This document shows positions 45,767-56,034 of a stretch of 64,000 bases of DNA, piece by piece (within the stretch, counting starts at the first letter, position 1; each line of letters opens with the position of its first letter). Source of the DNA: Cerasicoccus arenae (lineage in GTDB: Bacteria; Verrucomicrobiota; Verrucomicrobiia; Opitutales; Cerasicoccaceae); the NCBI RefSeq assembly GCF_014651635.1, contig NZ_BMXG01000001.1, positions 163,080-227,079 on the forward strand, in the 5' to 3' direction. Below the pieces are notes generated by a model. The model did no database searches and was not told the origin of the DNA. It worked only from the letters and a program-made list of their open reading frames with translations. The position numbers were made by a program, and so were the translations under genes.

Positions 45767-47962
45767 ATGAGTTATCCCCTCTTCTGGTTCGCGCCGATTT
45801 CCGCCCTAATCGCCCTCTTCTTCGCTTGGCGTTTCTACGCCGGAATGATCAAACAACATCCTGGCAACGAGCGTATGGTCGAGATTGCCTCCTACGTGAG
45901 CGACGGTGCCCGTGCCTACCTCAAACAGCAGTACAAGGCCGTATTGATTGTTTTTACGGTCCTTTTTTTGGTTTTTGCACTACTGGCCCTCGTCTTTAAA
46001 TTGATGAATGTCTGGTCGCCGTTGGCGTTCATTACTGGAGGATTTTTTTCCGGCCTCGCAGGCTTTTTCGGAATGAAAACCGCAACCGCAGCGGCCAGCC
46101 GAACGGCTGAAGCTGCTCGCCATTCCCTAGACCAAGGTTTACGCGTCGCCTTTCGCAGTGGCGCGGTAATGGGCCTCTCGGTCGTTGGCTTAGGCCTTCT
46201 CGCCATTTCAATGGGGTTTTTCATCCTTAGCAGCATTTACCCAATTAGCGGCCCAGATGGCCCGGATAACCTGCTCATCGTCACCACCACACTATTGCTC
46301 TACGGAATGGGCGCATCCCTACAGGCGTTGTTTGCTCGTGTGGGGGGGGGGATTTATACAAAAGCCGCGGACGTCGGCGCGGACCTCGTCGGCAAGGTCG
46401 AGAACAGCATCCCCGAGGACGACCCGCGCAACCCTGCCACCATTGCGGACAATGTGGGCGACTTCGTGGGCGATGTTGCTGGCATGGGCGCGGACCTCTT
46501 TGAATCCTACTGCGGCTCGATTCTGGCCACCGCCACACTCGGCGTTGCGGCGTTTCTAGGCATGCCAGACCTTCAAGTTAAGGCCGCCGTAGCCCCAATG
46601 CTTGTCGCCGGACTCGGCGCTTTGTTATCCGTTCTGGGCGTATTCCTAGTCCGCGTAAAAAGTGGGGCTGACCAAAAGGCGTTGCTGCATTCACTGGACC
46701 GCGGCATCAACACCAGTGCCCTGCTGGTGGCCATTGGCTCACTGGGGATGCTTTACGTGATCGGTTTACCCAATGTTCTTGGCATATGGGGAGCAGTTGT
46801 CACGGGGCTGGTTGTCGGCATCATCATCGGCAAAGCAACCGAATACTACACCTCGCACGCTCACCGGCCCACACAAAAAATCGCTGAAGCTGGCGCGACT
46901 GGCCCGGCTACGGTCATCATCTCAGGCATTGGCACCGGGATGATCTCCACCACAATCCCGGTCATCGTAGTCGCCGCAGGCATCATGATTAGCTTTTACT
47001 CCGCGAGCGGATTTGACTCCACCAATGTTGCCATGGGCCTGTATGGCATTGGTTTTGCAGCCGTTGGCATGCTCTCCACCTTGGGTATCACCCTGGCAAC
47101 TGACGCCTACGGCCCCATCGCAGACAACGCTGGCGGCAACGCTGAAATGAGTGAGCTGCCCCCCGAAGTACGTGAACGCACAGACGCATTGGACGCCCTT
47201 GGCAACACCACCGCCGCCATCGGCAAAGGCTTTGCAATCGGCTCTGCCGCGCTCACTGCACTGGCCCTGCTGGCCTCTTACATGGAACAACTCAAGGCGG
47301 CGCTCCTAGAAGCGGGCGATATGTTGGTCTTCCCTGACCTGCGCGAAATCATGCCTGCCGACGCCAGCTACTGGGACTTCATCGACTTCTTTCAAATCGA
47401 TCTACTCAACCCAACCGTGCTCGTTGGCATCTTCATCGGCTCATTGATGGCCTTCCTGTTCTGTGGGCTGACCATGAATGCGGTTGGCCGCGCAGCAGGA
47501 GAAATGGTCGCCGAGGTTCGCCGACAATTTAAGGAAAAGCCCGGCATCCTCTCCGGCACAGAAAAGCCTGATTACGCACGCTGCGTAGCGATCTCCACCG
47601 TAGGTGCGCAGAGAGAGATGAAACTACCTGCAATCCTGGCGGTCGCTGTGCCCGTGATCATGGGTATTCTCTTCGGACCAGCGGGGGTCGTTGGCCTGCT
47701 TGCCGGGGCTCTCGGCAGCGGCTTCGTGCTGGCAGTATTCATGGCCAACGCAGGTGGTGCCTGGGACAACGCCAAAAAATACGTGGAAGAAGGCAATCTA
47801 GGCGGCAAGAACTCAACGGCGCACAAGGCAACAGTTATCGGCGATACCGTAGGCGACCCCTTCAAGGACACCTCAGGCCCAAGCCTTAATATTCTAATCA
47901 AGCTCATGAGCATGGTCTCCATCGCGATGGCCGGCATCACCATCAGTTGTCAGGTATTGTAG
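45767..47962 (+). CDS. hppA: Membrane-bound pyrophosphatase HppA (K+-dependent type)
   Basis: 731-residue ion pump that couples pyrophosphate hydrolysis to export of H+ or Na+. About 16 helices. The substrate site is [20 protein letters not shown] and [20 protein letters not shown], and the second catalytic loop is [36 protein letters not shown] has Ala where K+-independent enzymes have Lys, so it should require potassium. H+ versus Na+ pumping cannot be decided by eye. A run of 10 G (46342-46351) encodes three Gly in the loop before the catalytic motif. Confidence 0.94.
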   Translation: MSYPLFWFAPISALIALFFAWRFYAGMIKQHPGNERMVEIASYVSDGARAYLKQQYKAVLIVFTVLFLVFALLALVFKLMNVWSPLAFITGGFFSGLAGFFGMKTATAAASRTAEAARHSLDQGLRVAFRSGAVMGLSVVGLGLLAISMGFFILSSIYPISGPDGPDNLLIVTTTLLLYGMGASLQALFARVGGGIYTKAADVGADLVGKVENSIPEDDPRNPATIADNVGDFVGDVAGMGADLFESYCGSILATATLGVAAFLGMPDLQVKAAVAPMLVAGLGALLSVLGVFLVRVKSGADQKALLHSLDRGINTSALLVAIGSLGMLYVIGLPNVLGIWGAVVTGLVVGIIIGKATEYYTSHAHRPTQKIAEAGATGPATVIISGIGTGMISTTIPVIVVAAGIMISFYSASGFDSTNVAMGLYGIGFAAVGMLSTLGITLATDAYGPIADNAGGNAEMSELPPEVRERTDALDALGNTTAAIGKGFAIGSAALTALALLASYMEQLKAALLEAGDMLVFPDLREIMPADASYWDFIDFFQIDLLNPTVLVGIFIGSLMAFLFCGLTMNAVGRAAGEMVAEVRRQFKEKPGILSGTEKPDYARCVAISTVGAQREMKLPAILAVAVPVIMGILFGPAGVVGLLAGALGSGFVLAVFMANAGGAWDNAKKYVEEGNLGGKNSTAHKATVIGDTVGDPFKDTSGPSLNILIKLMSMVSIAMAGITISCQVL
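46342..46351 (+). repeat. Poly-G tract (10 nt) inside hppA
   Basis: Ten G encoding Val-Gly-Gly-Gly just before the pyrophosphate-binding motif. Slippage would inactivate the pump. The only one of the seven longest tracts with G on the coding strand. Confidence 0.55.
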
Positions 47963-48057
47963 CGAATTTGAAGGTGGATCGTTTTTTTCTTTAAGCGTGG
48001 CCAAGGAATGGTGAGGATTGGGGCGTCTTCTCTCTCCCAATTCTCCCACTTATCAGA

Positions 48058-48924
48058 ATGACCATCGCCGATACCGACGATAGCCAACTCGAGCCTACGT
48101 CAACACACTCCCCAAAGCGGGCCACCCAAGACGCCATTTATTGTCGATACGCCAAAGCCGATCGACGCCTAATCATTGTCGCAGTAATTCTCATCGGACT
48201 CGTAAACTTCGGCTTTATCGTCGAAGAATGGGAAGTGCCGCGTGAATCATTGGACAATGGCCGCATCGTGATAATGCGCGCGTTACTCCTAGCTCTGTCC
48301 CTCGCCTTCGCCAGTTGGATACCCTTCATCCGGTCCACTCCCTTTCTCCAGAAAGCCATCCTGCTTTGGCAACTGGTGTCCAGCACACTATTTGTCTGGA
48401 CTGACCACCTCCTACCGCTGACCGCCCATCAAAACTCATTGGCCGACCTAGCCTACCTGATTGCGATCTTCATTTTCATGCCCAACCGCCTGACTTACCA
48501 GTTCATCTCAGGCGCGTATTTTGCTACGATTCACGTGCTAATGCTTTTCAACCACGAGCACTTCAGTTCGCAGTGGTGGGAAGCAGCGTTGATCTTCCCA
48601 ATCACGGTTATTTGCGGCATCTACCTCAGTTGGAGCGTTCACCATACGCGCATGGCAGAATTCCAACAATGGCGAGGCGAGTATGAGGCACGCATCAAAT
48701 TACAAAGCGCGATAGATAAAATTAAAACCCTCCGTGGCCTCCTGCCCATTTGCGCCTACTGTAAAAAAGTCCGCGACGACAAAGGTTACTGGCACGAGGT
48801 CGAAAGCTTCATCCGTGATCATTCCCCGGCTGAATTCAGCCACAGCCTTTGCCCAGAATGCGGCCAAGAGCACTACCCCGGCATCCTCGGTGCCGAGGAT
48901 TTCAACGACAGCCAAGGGGTCTAA
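48058..48924 (+). CDS. Membrane protein with C-terminal Cys-cluster domain
   Basis: 288 residues. After a polar N-terminus (1-38) there are about six membrane helices (about 39-200), then a coiled segment (EYEARIKLQSAIDKIKTLRG) and a conserved cytoplasmic tail: LPICAYCKKVRDDKGYWHEV, ESFIRDHSPAEFSHSLCPEC. This CxxCKxxRDDxGYW...FSHxxCxxC module occurs at the ends of many sensor proteins and probably binds a metal through four Cys/His. No kinase or cyclase domain follows. Likely a stand-alone membrane sensor; function unknown. Confidence 0.8.
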   Translation: MTIADTDDSQLEPTSTHSPKRATQDAIYCRYAKADRRLIIVAVILIGLVNFGFIVEEWEVPRESLDNGRIVIMRALLLALSLAFASWIPFIRSTPFLQKAILLWQLVSSTLFVWTDHLLPLTAHQNSLADLAYLIAIFIFMPNRLTYQFISGAYFATIHVLMLFNHEHFSSQWWEAALIFPITVICGIYLSWSVHHTRMAEFQQWRGEYEARIKLQSAIDKIKTLRGLLPICAYCKKVRDDKGYWHEVESFIRDHSPAEFSHSLCPECGQEHYPGILGAEDFNDSQGV

Positions 48925-49026
48925 GCTACGTCGCAAAAGTTACATTTCAGCGAGAATGCGACGCAGTTTGTAAATCTCCGCTTTCCGCTTTGACCTTTCG
49001 ATATTAACCTTTAACGGTAGCGCCCC

Positions 49027-50991
49027 TTGAAACCAGCACCCGATAAGTCCACTTGGACCCCTCAGCAATCAGCCGAATATTACGGCCTCCCGCGTTGGGG
49101 CCAAGGCCATTTTTGCGCCGATGATGACGGCTTCGTATGCGTACGCCCACTGGGCGAAGACGGACCGAGTATCCGCATTGCCGATGTGCTCGCAGAAGCG
49201 GAGGCTGAACATGGCCTGCGCCCGCCGTTGACCATTCGCGTGCAAGACCTCCTCCGCCGCCGTGTGGAAATGCTCAACGAGGCATTCCGACGTGCCATTG
49301 AGCAGGAAGCCTATGCCGGTAATTACCGCGGCGTATTCCCCATCAAGGTCAACCAACTACGCGAAGTCGTGGAGGAAATCCTAGATGCTGGGCGGGCCTA
49401 TGACTTCGGTTTGGAAGCCGGCAGCAAGCCAGAGTTGCTCATTGCTTTGTCCCAACTGGATCGCAAGGGCGACTTGCTCATCTGCAATGGTTACAAGGAC
49501 ATGGACTACATCCGCGCGGCCTTGCTTGGCGTGCGCTTGGGCCGTGAAGTGATCCTTGTCATTGAACAGTTTTCCGAAGTCGACGCCATCATCAAGGTTA
49601 CGCGCGAAATGGGCGTGGAGCCCAACATCGGCTTCCGCGTCAAGCTCTCCGCCCCCGGCGAAGGCAAGTGGGCAACCTCGACTGGTGACAACGCCAAGTT
49701 CGGCCTAACCGCAGCAGAAATCGTGGCTGCCGCCAAAAAGCTCAAGCGAGCCAAGATGGGCCATTGCCTCAAACTGGTTCACTTCCACATTGGCTCGCAG
49801 GTACCCAACATTCTCACAATCAAAAAGGCAGTCTCCGAAGCAGCGCGTTTTTACTGCGAAATCTGCAAGATGGGCTTTGCGCTCAAGTATCTCGACGTCG
49901 GCGGTGGCCTCGGCATCGACTATGACGGCAGTCGCACAAACTTCGAGAGTTCGATGAATTATTCGATGGGCGAATATGCCCGCGACATCGTCTTTAACAT
50001 CAAAAACGTCTGTGAACAGGCGGAAATCCCCGTCCCCGACATTATTTCGGAAAGTGGGCGTGCGCTCGTCGCCCCACATTCTATCCTCGTGATCGAGGCC
50101 GTGGACCGCATTGTTAAAATCCCCGAAGAAGCCGATAAGCTGACGACGAAAAAGAAGCCACATCCCCTACTCGCCGACCTGATTTACATCTTGGAAAACC
50201 GAGACAACCACGGCGCGCTGGAACGCTTTCATGACGCTCAGCAAAAGAAGGAAGAAGCGGCGAATCTCTTCTCTCTCGGCTACCTCGACCTAGCCACTCG
50301 CGCTAAGGCCGACACCCTTTTCTGGCAAATCTGCGCGAAAATCCAAGCCAGCCTCAAGGCCGAAGGTTATGTGCCGGAAGACCTAGAAAACCTTGGCGCT
50401 CTGTTGGCCGAGCAATACGTCTGCAACTTCTCGGTCTTCCAAAGCTTGCTCGACCACTGGGCACTTGATCAACTTTTTCCCATCGCTCCGCTACAGCGCC
50501 TGGGCGAAGAACCGACGATCGAAGCCACCCTCGTCGACATCACCTGTGACAGTGACGGCAAGGTCTCAGAATTCGTCGATCTGGAAGACGTGCGCCACAG
50601 TCTACGCCTACACCCTCTTGGCAAGGATCCCTATTTCCTGGGTATCTTTCTGGTGGGCGCGTATCAGGACATCATGGGTGACCTGCACAATCTCTTTGGG
50701 CGCGTCAACGAAGTCCATGTTTTCCTCGAAGAAGATGAAGAAGACGGCTTTTACATTGAGGAAACCATCCGTGGATTTTCCACCGATGAAGTCCTCAACT
50801 TTATTCAACATAAAGGCGCGGACCTGACCCGCGCGATGAAGAAGCAGATCGATACCGCAACGCGCAATGACATCGTGAAGCCCCGTGAAGGCGTCCGCCT
50901 GCTTAATCTCTATACGGACATGCTCGCGCAGAAGACCTACCTGCGCCCAGGCGATAACTCCAAACCGATAAAGAAGAAAAGTGGCGGCTAG
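49027..50991 (+). CDS. speA: Biosynthetic arginine decarboxylase SpeA
   Basis: 654-residue PLP enzyme (fold III) that makes agmatine from arginine in polyamine synthesis. The PLP lysine is in GVFPIKVNQLREVVEEIL, the phosphate loop in YLDVGGGLGIDYDGS, and HFHIGSQVPN is typical. CDSDGKVSEFVD and FLVGAYQDIMGDLHNLFGR carry the C-terminal substrate residues. The longest frame begins with TTG at 49027 and no Shine-Dalgarno sequence; family length supports a start close to this point. Agmatinase is not in the window. Confidence 0.93.
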   Translation: MKPAPDKSTWTPQQSAEYYGLPRWGQGHFCADDDGFVCVRPLGEDGPSIRIADVLAEAEAEHGLRPPLTIRVQDLLRRRVEMLNEAFRRAIEQEAYAGNYRGVFPIKVNQLREVVEEILDAGRAYDFGLEAGSKPELLIALSQLDRKGDLLICNGYKDMDYIRAALLGVRLGREVILVIEQFSEVDAIIKVTREMGVEPNIGFRVKLSAPGEGKWATSTGDNAKFGLTAAEIVAAAKKLKRAKMGHCLKLVHFHIGSQVPNILTIKKAVSEAARFYCEICKMGFALKYLDVGGGLGIDYDGSRTNFESSMNYSMGEYARDIVFNIKNVCEQAEIPVPDIISESGRALVAPHSILVIEAVDRIVKIPEEADKLTTKKKPHPLLADLIYILENRDNHGALERFHDAQQKKEEAANLFSLGYLDLATRAKADTLFWQICAKIQASLKAEGYVPEDLENLGALLAEQYVCNFSVFQSLLDHWALDQLFPIAPLQRLGEEPTIEATLVDITCDSDGKVSEFVDLEDVRHSLRLHPLGKDPYFLGIFLVGAYQDIMGDLHNLFGRVNEVHVFLEEDEEDGFYIEETIRGFSTDEVLNFIQHKGADLTRAMKKQIDTATRNDIVKPREGVRLLNLYTDMLAQKTYLRPGDNSKPIKKKSGG

Positions 50992-51025
50992 CCAAGATAC
51001 CTAATAGCTATTGGAGAAATAAATG

Positions 51026-51044
51026 CCATAGGACCTTCCTATGG
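51026..51044. other. Hairpin between speA and katA
   Basis: Perfect inverted repeat CCATAGGA-CCT-TCCTATGG, 32 bases after speA. No T-run follows on either strand, so it is a weak terminator or an RNA-stability/regulatory hairpin. The octamer AAGATACC occurs on both sides of it. Confidence 0.4.
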
Positions 51045-51150
51045 TTAAGATACCAAGAAAGTATTAGCCAGAACCTGAGTACTCAGGCATAATCGACTCT
51101 GAACGGATGCAAACGCACCCTGTAGAGAAACCAACCAATGAAGGTCGATT

Positions 51151-52620
51151 ATGAAACGCATGACTACTAGCGCCGGGAACCCCATTTCCGACAACCAGAA
51201 TTCTTTGACCGCGGGGGCGCGTGGGCCACTGCTCATTCAGGATTATCAGCTCATTGAAAAGCTGGCGCATCAAAACCGGGAACGTATCCCCGAGCGCGTG
51301 GTGCATGCCAAGGGCTGGGGAGCATTCGGGACATTGACCGTCACCAACGACATCTCAAAATACACCCGCGCAAAAATTTTTTCCAAAGTCGGCAAGCAAA
51401 CCGAAATGGTCGCCCGCTTCTCTACCGTCGCTGGTGAGCTCGGTGCCGCCGACCAAGAACGCGACGTCCGCGGCTTTGCGCTGAAATTTTATACGGAGGA
51501 AGGCAACTGGGACCTCGTCGGCAATAACACTCCAGTGTTCTTTGTCCGCGATCCCTACAAGTTCCCTGACTTCATCCACACGCAAAAACGACACCCGCGC
51601 ACGAATCTGCGCTCGGGCACCGCGATGTGGGACTTCTGGTCTCTCTCCCCCGAGAGCCTGCACCAAGTCACGATCCTGATGAGCGACCGCGGCTGTCCCG
51701 TCTCGCCCATGCACATGAATGGCTACGGCTCGCATACATACAGTTTCTGGAATGACGCTGGCGAGCGCTACTGGGTGAAGTTCCACTTTAAGACACGTCA
51801 GGGCCATCAACACTACACCAACGCCGAGGCCGCAAAAGTCATTGGGCGCACACGTGAAAATTATCAGGAGGAACTCTTTGGCGCGATTGAAAACAAGGAC
51901 TTCCCGCAGTGGGATGTCTTCGTGCAGATCATGCCTGAGATGGACGCCGAAAAGACGTCTTACAATCCCTTTGACCTGACCAAAGTCTGGCCGCATGGCG
52001 ATTATCCGTTGATCGAACTCGGCGTGCTTGAGCTTAATCGCAACGCGCAGAATTACTTCACCGAAATCGAAATGGCGGCCTACTCGCCGTCAAATATCGT
52101 GCCTGGCATCAGTTTTTCGCCAGATAAAATGCTCCAGGCCCGCGTGTTCTCTTACGCCGACGCCCATCGCTATCGCCTCGGCACGCATTATGAGATGCTG
52201 CCCGTCAACCAGCCCAAGGCGGCGGTGAATCATTATCACAAGGACGGTGCGATGCGGTTCTTCGATAATTTCAACGAGAACCCCGACGCCTACTATGAGC
52301 CCAACAGCATGAACGGCCCGCAGGAAGACCCATCCGTTGCCGAGCCACCGTTGCGCATTTCCGGGGACGCCGATCGCTACGACCATCGCGAAGGCAACGA
52401 CGATTATACCCAGCCGGGCAACCTCTTCCGCCTCTTCGATGACGGGCAGAAGCAGCGTCTGTTCAACAACATCGCCGAGGCCATGGCCGGCGTGCCCGAA
52501 GAAATCATCCAGCGACAGTTGGTGCATTTCCACCGCGCCGATCCCGCCTACGCAGAAGGCGTCGCCCGCGCTCTGGGAATTAAAAATCAGGCAGTAAAAG
52601 AAACCGGGGACAGCAAGTGA
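51151..52620 (+). CDS. katA: Clade 3-type small-subunit heme catalase KatA
   Basis: 489-residue monofunctional catalase that disproportionates hydrogen peroxide. The distal His is in [16 protein letters not shown], the distal Asn in [13 protein letters not shown], and the proximal heme Tyr in [14 protein letters not shown]. Length indicates a small-subunit enzyme, probably with NADPH. No signal peptide. AAGG lies eight bases before the ATG. Its stop overlaps the GTG of the ankyrin gene by four bases, indicating translational coupling. Confidence 0.94.
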   Translation: MKRMTTSAGNPISDNQNSLTAGARGPLLIQDYQLIEKLAHQNRERIPERVVHAKGWGAFGTLTVTNDISKYTRAKIFSKVGKQTEMVARFSTVAGELGAADQERDVRGFALKFYTEEGNWDLVGNNTPVFFVRDPYKFPDFIHTQKRHPRTNLRSGTAMWDFWSLSPESLHQVTILMSDRGCPVSPMHMNGYGSHTYSFWNDAGERYWVKFHFKTRQGHQHYTNAEAAKVIGRTRENYQEELFGAIENKDFPQWDVFVQIMPEMDAEKTSYNPFDLTKVWPHGDYPLIELGVLELNRNAQNYFTEIEMAAYSPSNIVPGISFSPDKMLQARVFSYADAHRYRLGTHYEMLPVNQPKAAVNHYHKDGAMRFFDNFNENPDAYYEPNSMNGPQEDPSVAEPPLRISGDADRYDHREGNDDYTQPGNLFRLFDDGQKQRLFNNIAEAMAGVPEEIIQRQLVHFHRADPAYAEGVARALGIKNQAVKETGDSK

Positions 52621-53111
52621 ACGATAACAAACTCACTGAATCCGAAGAGGAACGCTATGCCGAGCTTCAGCGTATTGCGCTGGACCTCGCGCGCTGCGGG
52701 GATACCCAGCAGCTTGCCTCAATGGTCTATGCTGGGATTCCCGTCAACCTCTCTGATCAGAAAGGCCAAAGCCTGCTCATGCTTGCCAGCTATAACGGTA
52801 ATCTGAAGACCACCAGAATGCTCCTCGACGAAGGTGCCGATGTCGACCGTCGCAATGAGCGGGGTCAAACTCCATTGGGCGGCGTTTGCTTCAAAGGTTA
52901 TCTCGATATCGTCCAGCTACTCGTCGAGCGTGGAGCGGACATCCATGCCAACAATGGCGGCGGGATGACCCCTATTCGGCTCGCCGCAATGTTTGGCCGA
53001 CAGGATGTAGTCAACTACCTGAAAAGCAAAGGAGCCAAGCTCTCGCCGCTAGATAAAATCATCGGTCTTCCGGCTTACATGGGATCACTTTTCAAAGGAA
53101 AAACCGCTTAG
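52617..53111 (+). CDS. Ankyrin-repeat protein coupled to catalase
   Basis: 164 residues with about four ankyrin repeats: [63 protein letters not shown] start overlaps the katA stop. Pseudomonas aeruginosa pairs an ankyrin gene (ankB) with catalase katB, where it is needed for full catalase activity; the same arrangement here suggests a similar helper role. No signal peptide is seen. Confidence 0.88.
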   Translation: MNDNKLTESEEERYAELQRIALDLARCGDTQQLASMVYAGIPVNLSDQKGQSLLMLASYNGNLKTTRMLLDEGADVDRRNERGQTPLGGVCFKGYLDIVQLLVERGADIHANNGGGMTPIRLAAMFGRQDVVNYLKSKGAKLSPLDKIIGLPAYMGSLFKGKTA

Positions 53112-53156
53112 CTCATCTGTTTTCAATTTCCACACACACAAGCCACGCCCCCCACT

Positions 53157-53188
53157 GAACCCTCTCCCAGCTGAGAGGGTTCTTTTTT
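53157..53188 (+). terminator. Rho-independent terminator after katA-ankyrin unit
   Basis: Ten-base-pair stem GAACCCTCTC / GAGAGGGTTC with a six-base loop followed by six T, 46 bases after the ankyrin stop. Confidence 0.93.
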
Positions 53189-53249
53189 GTCCAAACGCTT
53201 TCCGGCATTGATCTAGAAGCCCGACGGCGTCATCGTAGATCTAAACCCA

Positions 53250-54113
53250 ATGAACGATCAAAGCCCCTCCAACGACTGGCCAATAAAAGCCTATAATAAC
53301 ATCGATTTCCTCAACAGCTCCGACGCGCGGCACATTCGCATACTGGCCGAATTGGCGGAGCCCCAAAAACGCCTTCGCGAAATGGGCATCGAAAACACTA
53401 TCGTGTTCTTCGGCTCGGCCCGCATCCCTGACAGCAACATCGCCCGCGAACGCTTGGCCGTGGCTGAGCAGGAGGCCGCCGAAGGCAAACCGGGCGACGA
53501 AGCCCTTGCCCAACGACTCCGTGTCGCTCGCCGACACGTGCGCGCCGCACCGTTTCACGATAAAGCCATTGAGCTGGCGCGTCTGCTCGCCGAGTGGTCC
53601 AAGACCATTGCCGAGCGGGAAAAGCGTTTCTACATTTGCACGGGCGGCGGTGATGGCATGATGCGGGCAGCCAACCATGGTGCTTATCTGGCCGACATGC
53701 CCTCGGTCGGTCTCGGCATCAGCCTACCCTTTGAGCCCGAGCTCAATCCCTACATTCCGCATAACCTCCAGTTCGAGTTTCATTACTTCATGATCCGCAA
53801 ATACTGGTTCTCCTACTTGGCCAAGGCCATGGTGGTGACTCCCGGTGGTTTCGGCACGATGGATGAGCTTTTCGAGTTAATGACGCTCATCCAGACGCAT
53901 AAGATTGAAAAGCACATGCCCATCGTCTTGCTCGGATCAGAATTCTGGAATGACATCATCAACTTCCAGTCCTTCGTCGATTGGGGGGTAATCAGCGAAC
54001 AAGACCTTGGGCTATTCCGCATTATGGACGATGTTGAGGAAGCTCGCGACTGGATCGTCGAGGAGCTCACCACCCACTACCTGCGGCCTGTTTCTGACGA
54101 TCCCGGCGTGTGA
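53250..54113 (+). CDS. LOG-family protein (nucleoside 5'-monophosphate phosphoribohydrolase-like)
   Basis: 287-residue Rossmann-like protein of the LOG (Lonely Guy) superfamily. The signature PGGFGTMDELFELMTLIQ contains the PGGxGTxxE nucleotide/catalytic motif, and an upstream IVFFGSARIPDSN and YICTGGGDGMMRAANHG match the family's N-terminal strands. Known members hydrolyse AMP-type nucleotides or cytokinin nucleotides; the biological substrate in bacteria of this type is unclear. Longer than the ~190-residue type I proteins because of a helical insert at about 60-115. Confidence 0.9.
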   Translation: MNDQSPSNDWPIKAYNNIDFLNSSDARHIRILAELAEPQKRLREMGIENTIVFFGSARIPDSNIARERLAVAEQEAAEGKPGDEALAQRLRVARRHVRAAPFHDKAIELARLLAEWSKTIAEREKRFYICTGGGDGMMRAANHGAYLADMPSVGLGISLPFEPELNPYIPHNLQFEFHYFMIRKYWFSYLAKAMVVTPGGFGTMDELFELMTLIQTHKIEKHMPIVLLGSEFWNDIINFQSFVDWGVISEQDLGLFRIMDDVEEARDWIVEELTTHYLRPVSDDPGV

Positions 54114-54166
54114 GCTAGCGAAAATCTGGTTGCCATCGGTGCCTGCGAGCAATTAGTTCAGCTTGC

Positions 54167-54853
54167 ATGCCCAGTGAATCCCACTTACCGACGTCGCGAC
54201 GCCACATTCCCAAGTGGCCGTTCTGGCTTGGTGACATCCTCTTGGTCGGAACCGGCCTGGCGCTTGCATTTCAGCAGGGTGGCCCGTTGCAACCCATGGC
54301 CATGGCTTGGGTCGTCATCTCGATTGCTGGTGGCGCTCTAATCGCCTGCGCACCCTATGCCATTGAGCACTGGGCCAACGCCGTTAGTGGCGGGGCGGGC
54401 GGTGATTGGGCCGACCTGCGCAACAAACTGCTCAAGCTGGAAGTTCGTCTAGCAGAAATCGAATTAAACAACGGGGCCGTACCGGAATCCGCCCGACTGG
54501 CCCAGAGCCGCTTTGCTGATTATGCGAATGATGAAGAGCTCGGCATTGGCGAAGTCATCAAGCAGCCCAAAGCTCCCGTGGAAACTCCTGAGCCAGCCAA
54601 ACCGGCTCCATTTAAATTTGGCCCCACCGGAGCTGCCCTCGTTGGGGCTCGTGCTACGGAGGAATCCTCCGATGACTCCGACCTCGATCTTTACGACGCC
54701 GAACAACCCGACGAAGACCTGCCAACCAGTTTGGACGACATCGGCCCGGCAGAAAAACGTGAGCCCACCCACCTACGCAAGGCGCTCAACCAGGCTCGTA
54801 ACGAACACGGATCACGCGCTGTGGCCCGCTTCATCCGTGGCGGAAAACGCTAA
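54167..54853 (+). CDS. Hypothetical membrane protein with acidic tail
   Basis: 228 residues. Two membrane helices near the N-terminus (WLGDILLVGTGLALAF and MAWVVISIAGGALIA) are followed by a short coiled segment (LRNKLLKLEVRLAEIEL) and a long Pro/Glu/Asp-rich linker (DSDLDLYDAEQPDEDLPTSL). A small basic end (LRKALNQARNEHGSRAVARF) may be a helix. No family recognised. It follows the LOG gene by 53 bases on the same strand. Confidence 0.7.
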   Translation: MPSESHLPTSRRHIPKWPFWLGDILLVGTGLALAFQQGGPLQPMAMAWVVISIAGGALIACAPYAIEHWANAVSGGAGGDWADLRNKLLKLEVRLAEIELNNGAVPESARLAQSRFADYANDEELGIGEVIKQPKAPVETPEPAKPAPFKFGPTGAALVGARATEESSDDSDLDLYDAEQPDEDLPTSLDDIGPAEKREPTHLRKALNQARNEHGSRAVARFIRGGKR

Positions 54854-54888
54854 ATAAGCGCCAGATGGCGGTGCCTAAGCATGAACCG

Positions 54889-55542
54889 TCAACCAGCCCG
54901 AGTAGCGTCGATTCGTTCGATAATTTCCGCCAGCGATTCCACCACTGGGGAACCTGTCATACGCAGCCGGTCCACGTCATTGTGGCCGTGAGCGATTAAC
55001 AAACAGTCGGCACCAATCGCCTCCGCGACCTCGAAGTCGTGCACGGTATCGCCAATAAGCAACAGCTCATGAGGCTCGTGTGGGATGGAGGCAGCGTGAA
55101 GCTGCGCATTGCCGGTTTTGCCTTCGGCGTAGATGTTATCCAAGCCAATGAGTCGGTCAAAATAATCACTAAGCCCGTAATGAGCAACGATCTCGATGAG
55201 CTTAGGCTGACGATAAGCTGAGAGGATCACCTGCTCCACACCCGCCTCATGCCAGCGGGCCAACGCATCCACCACTCCCGGATAGAGCTGACATTCCGTA
55301 CGCCGCAATTCGTAAGCATCGATGAACTCGTGGCTGATCACCGAGAAGGGATCCTGCTCCGAATCAAAGCCCAAAGTATCGTAATAACGCTGGACCGGAA
55401 ACTGGAAATTCGCGCGATAAAAATCCATCTCGACTGTTTCAAGCCCCCGACGGGCAAGCAGGCTATTCATGATTTCGACGCAGAGCCAGCCATCATCCAT
55501 CAATGTGCCATTCCAGTCCCAGATCACATGTTTGTAGGGCAT
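54889..55542 (-). CDS. HAD-superfamily hydrolase (phosphoglycolate phosphatase-like)
   Basis: 217-residue HAD phosphatase. Motif I is VIWDWNGTLMDD (nucleophile Asp, with Asn in the third position as in several PGP-like members), motif II is QVILSAYRQ, motif III Lys is in YAEGKTGN, and motif IV is LLIGDTVHDFEVA. The cap region (about 18-80) is of the small helical C1 type. Substrate undetermined. Convergent with the hypothetical membrane protein and divergent from the lipid cluster. Confidence 0.9.
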   Translation of the reverse strand: MPYKHVIWDWNGTLMDDGWLCVEIMNSLLARRGLETVEMDFYRANFQFPVQRYYDTLGFDSEQDPFSVISHEFIDAYELRRTECQLYPGVVDALARWHEAGVEQVILSAYRQPKLIEIVAHYGLSDYFDRLIGLDNIYAEGKTGNAQLHAASIPHEPHELLLIGDTVHDFEVAEAIGADCLLIAHGHNDVDRLRMTGSPVVESLAEIIERIDATRAG

Positions 55543-55641
55543 GTCGCAAGATTCGTCAGCTTCAGGAAAATGTCAATGATGCGAGCAATACGACTCTACG
55601 CTTGCGGAAAGACAGCGGTAAGGTTTCATCAATAATTCAAC

Positions 55642-56034
55642 GTGACAGATTACAACGCAGTCAATAATCCCGCAGCTCGCCTGACAGAGACCGACCAAGA
55701 GGCAATCTGGCGGCACCGCGCGCGCCATTATTCTCCCGAGTTTCAAGACGCCTTCGTCCGCTATATGCAAACGAGCGACCGCGCTTGCCTACGCACCTTG
55801 GCCGACGGTCTTCTGGTGCATCATATCGATGACGTCTCAGCGGAATGGATCGCCCAGCAAGGTGAAAACCTGAACCTGAAAACAGGTATTGCCTCGGACT
55901 CAATCACGCTGGCCGAAGTCGCCTTCGCGATTGAGGAGCTGTTCGAAGTCTCCATGAATAATCAGGATCTGGCCGAGATGGAAACCCTGCACGACCTCGC
56001 CAACTTCATTGAACGCAAACGCTCAGCCAAGTGA
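55642..56034 (+). CDS. Acyl-carrier-like protein with N-terminal extension
   Basis: 130 residues, GTG start. The C-terminal half (GIASDSITLAEVAFAIEELF, then LAEMETLHDLANFIERK) reads like an acyl carrier protein with Ser87 in a Asp-Ser-Ile motif as the likely phosphopantetheine site. The N-terminal ~70 residues (WRHRARHYSPEFQDAFVRYM) are not found in normal carrier proteins and may dock to a partner. It starts the aryl-polyene-like cluster, overlapping the next gene by 26 bases. A carrier of the starter unit is plausible but not proven. Confidence 0.7.
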   Translation: MTDYNAVNNPAARLTETDQEAIWRHRARHYSPEFQDAFVRYMQTSDRACLRTLADGLLVHHIDDVSAEWIAQQGENLNLKTGIASDSITLAEVAFAIEELFEVSMNNQDLAEMETLHDLANFIERKRSAK

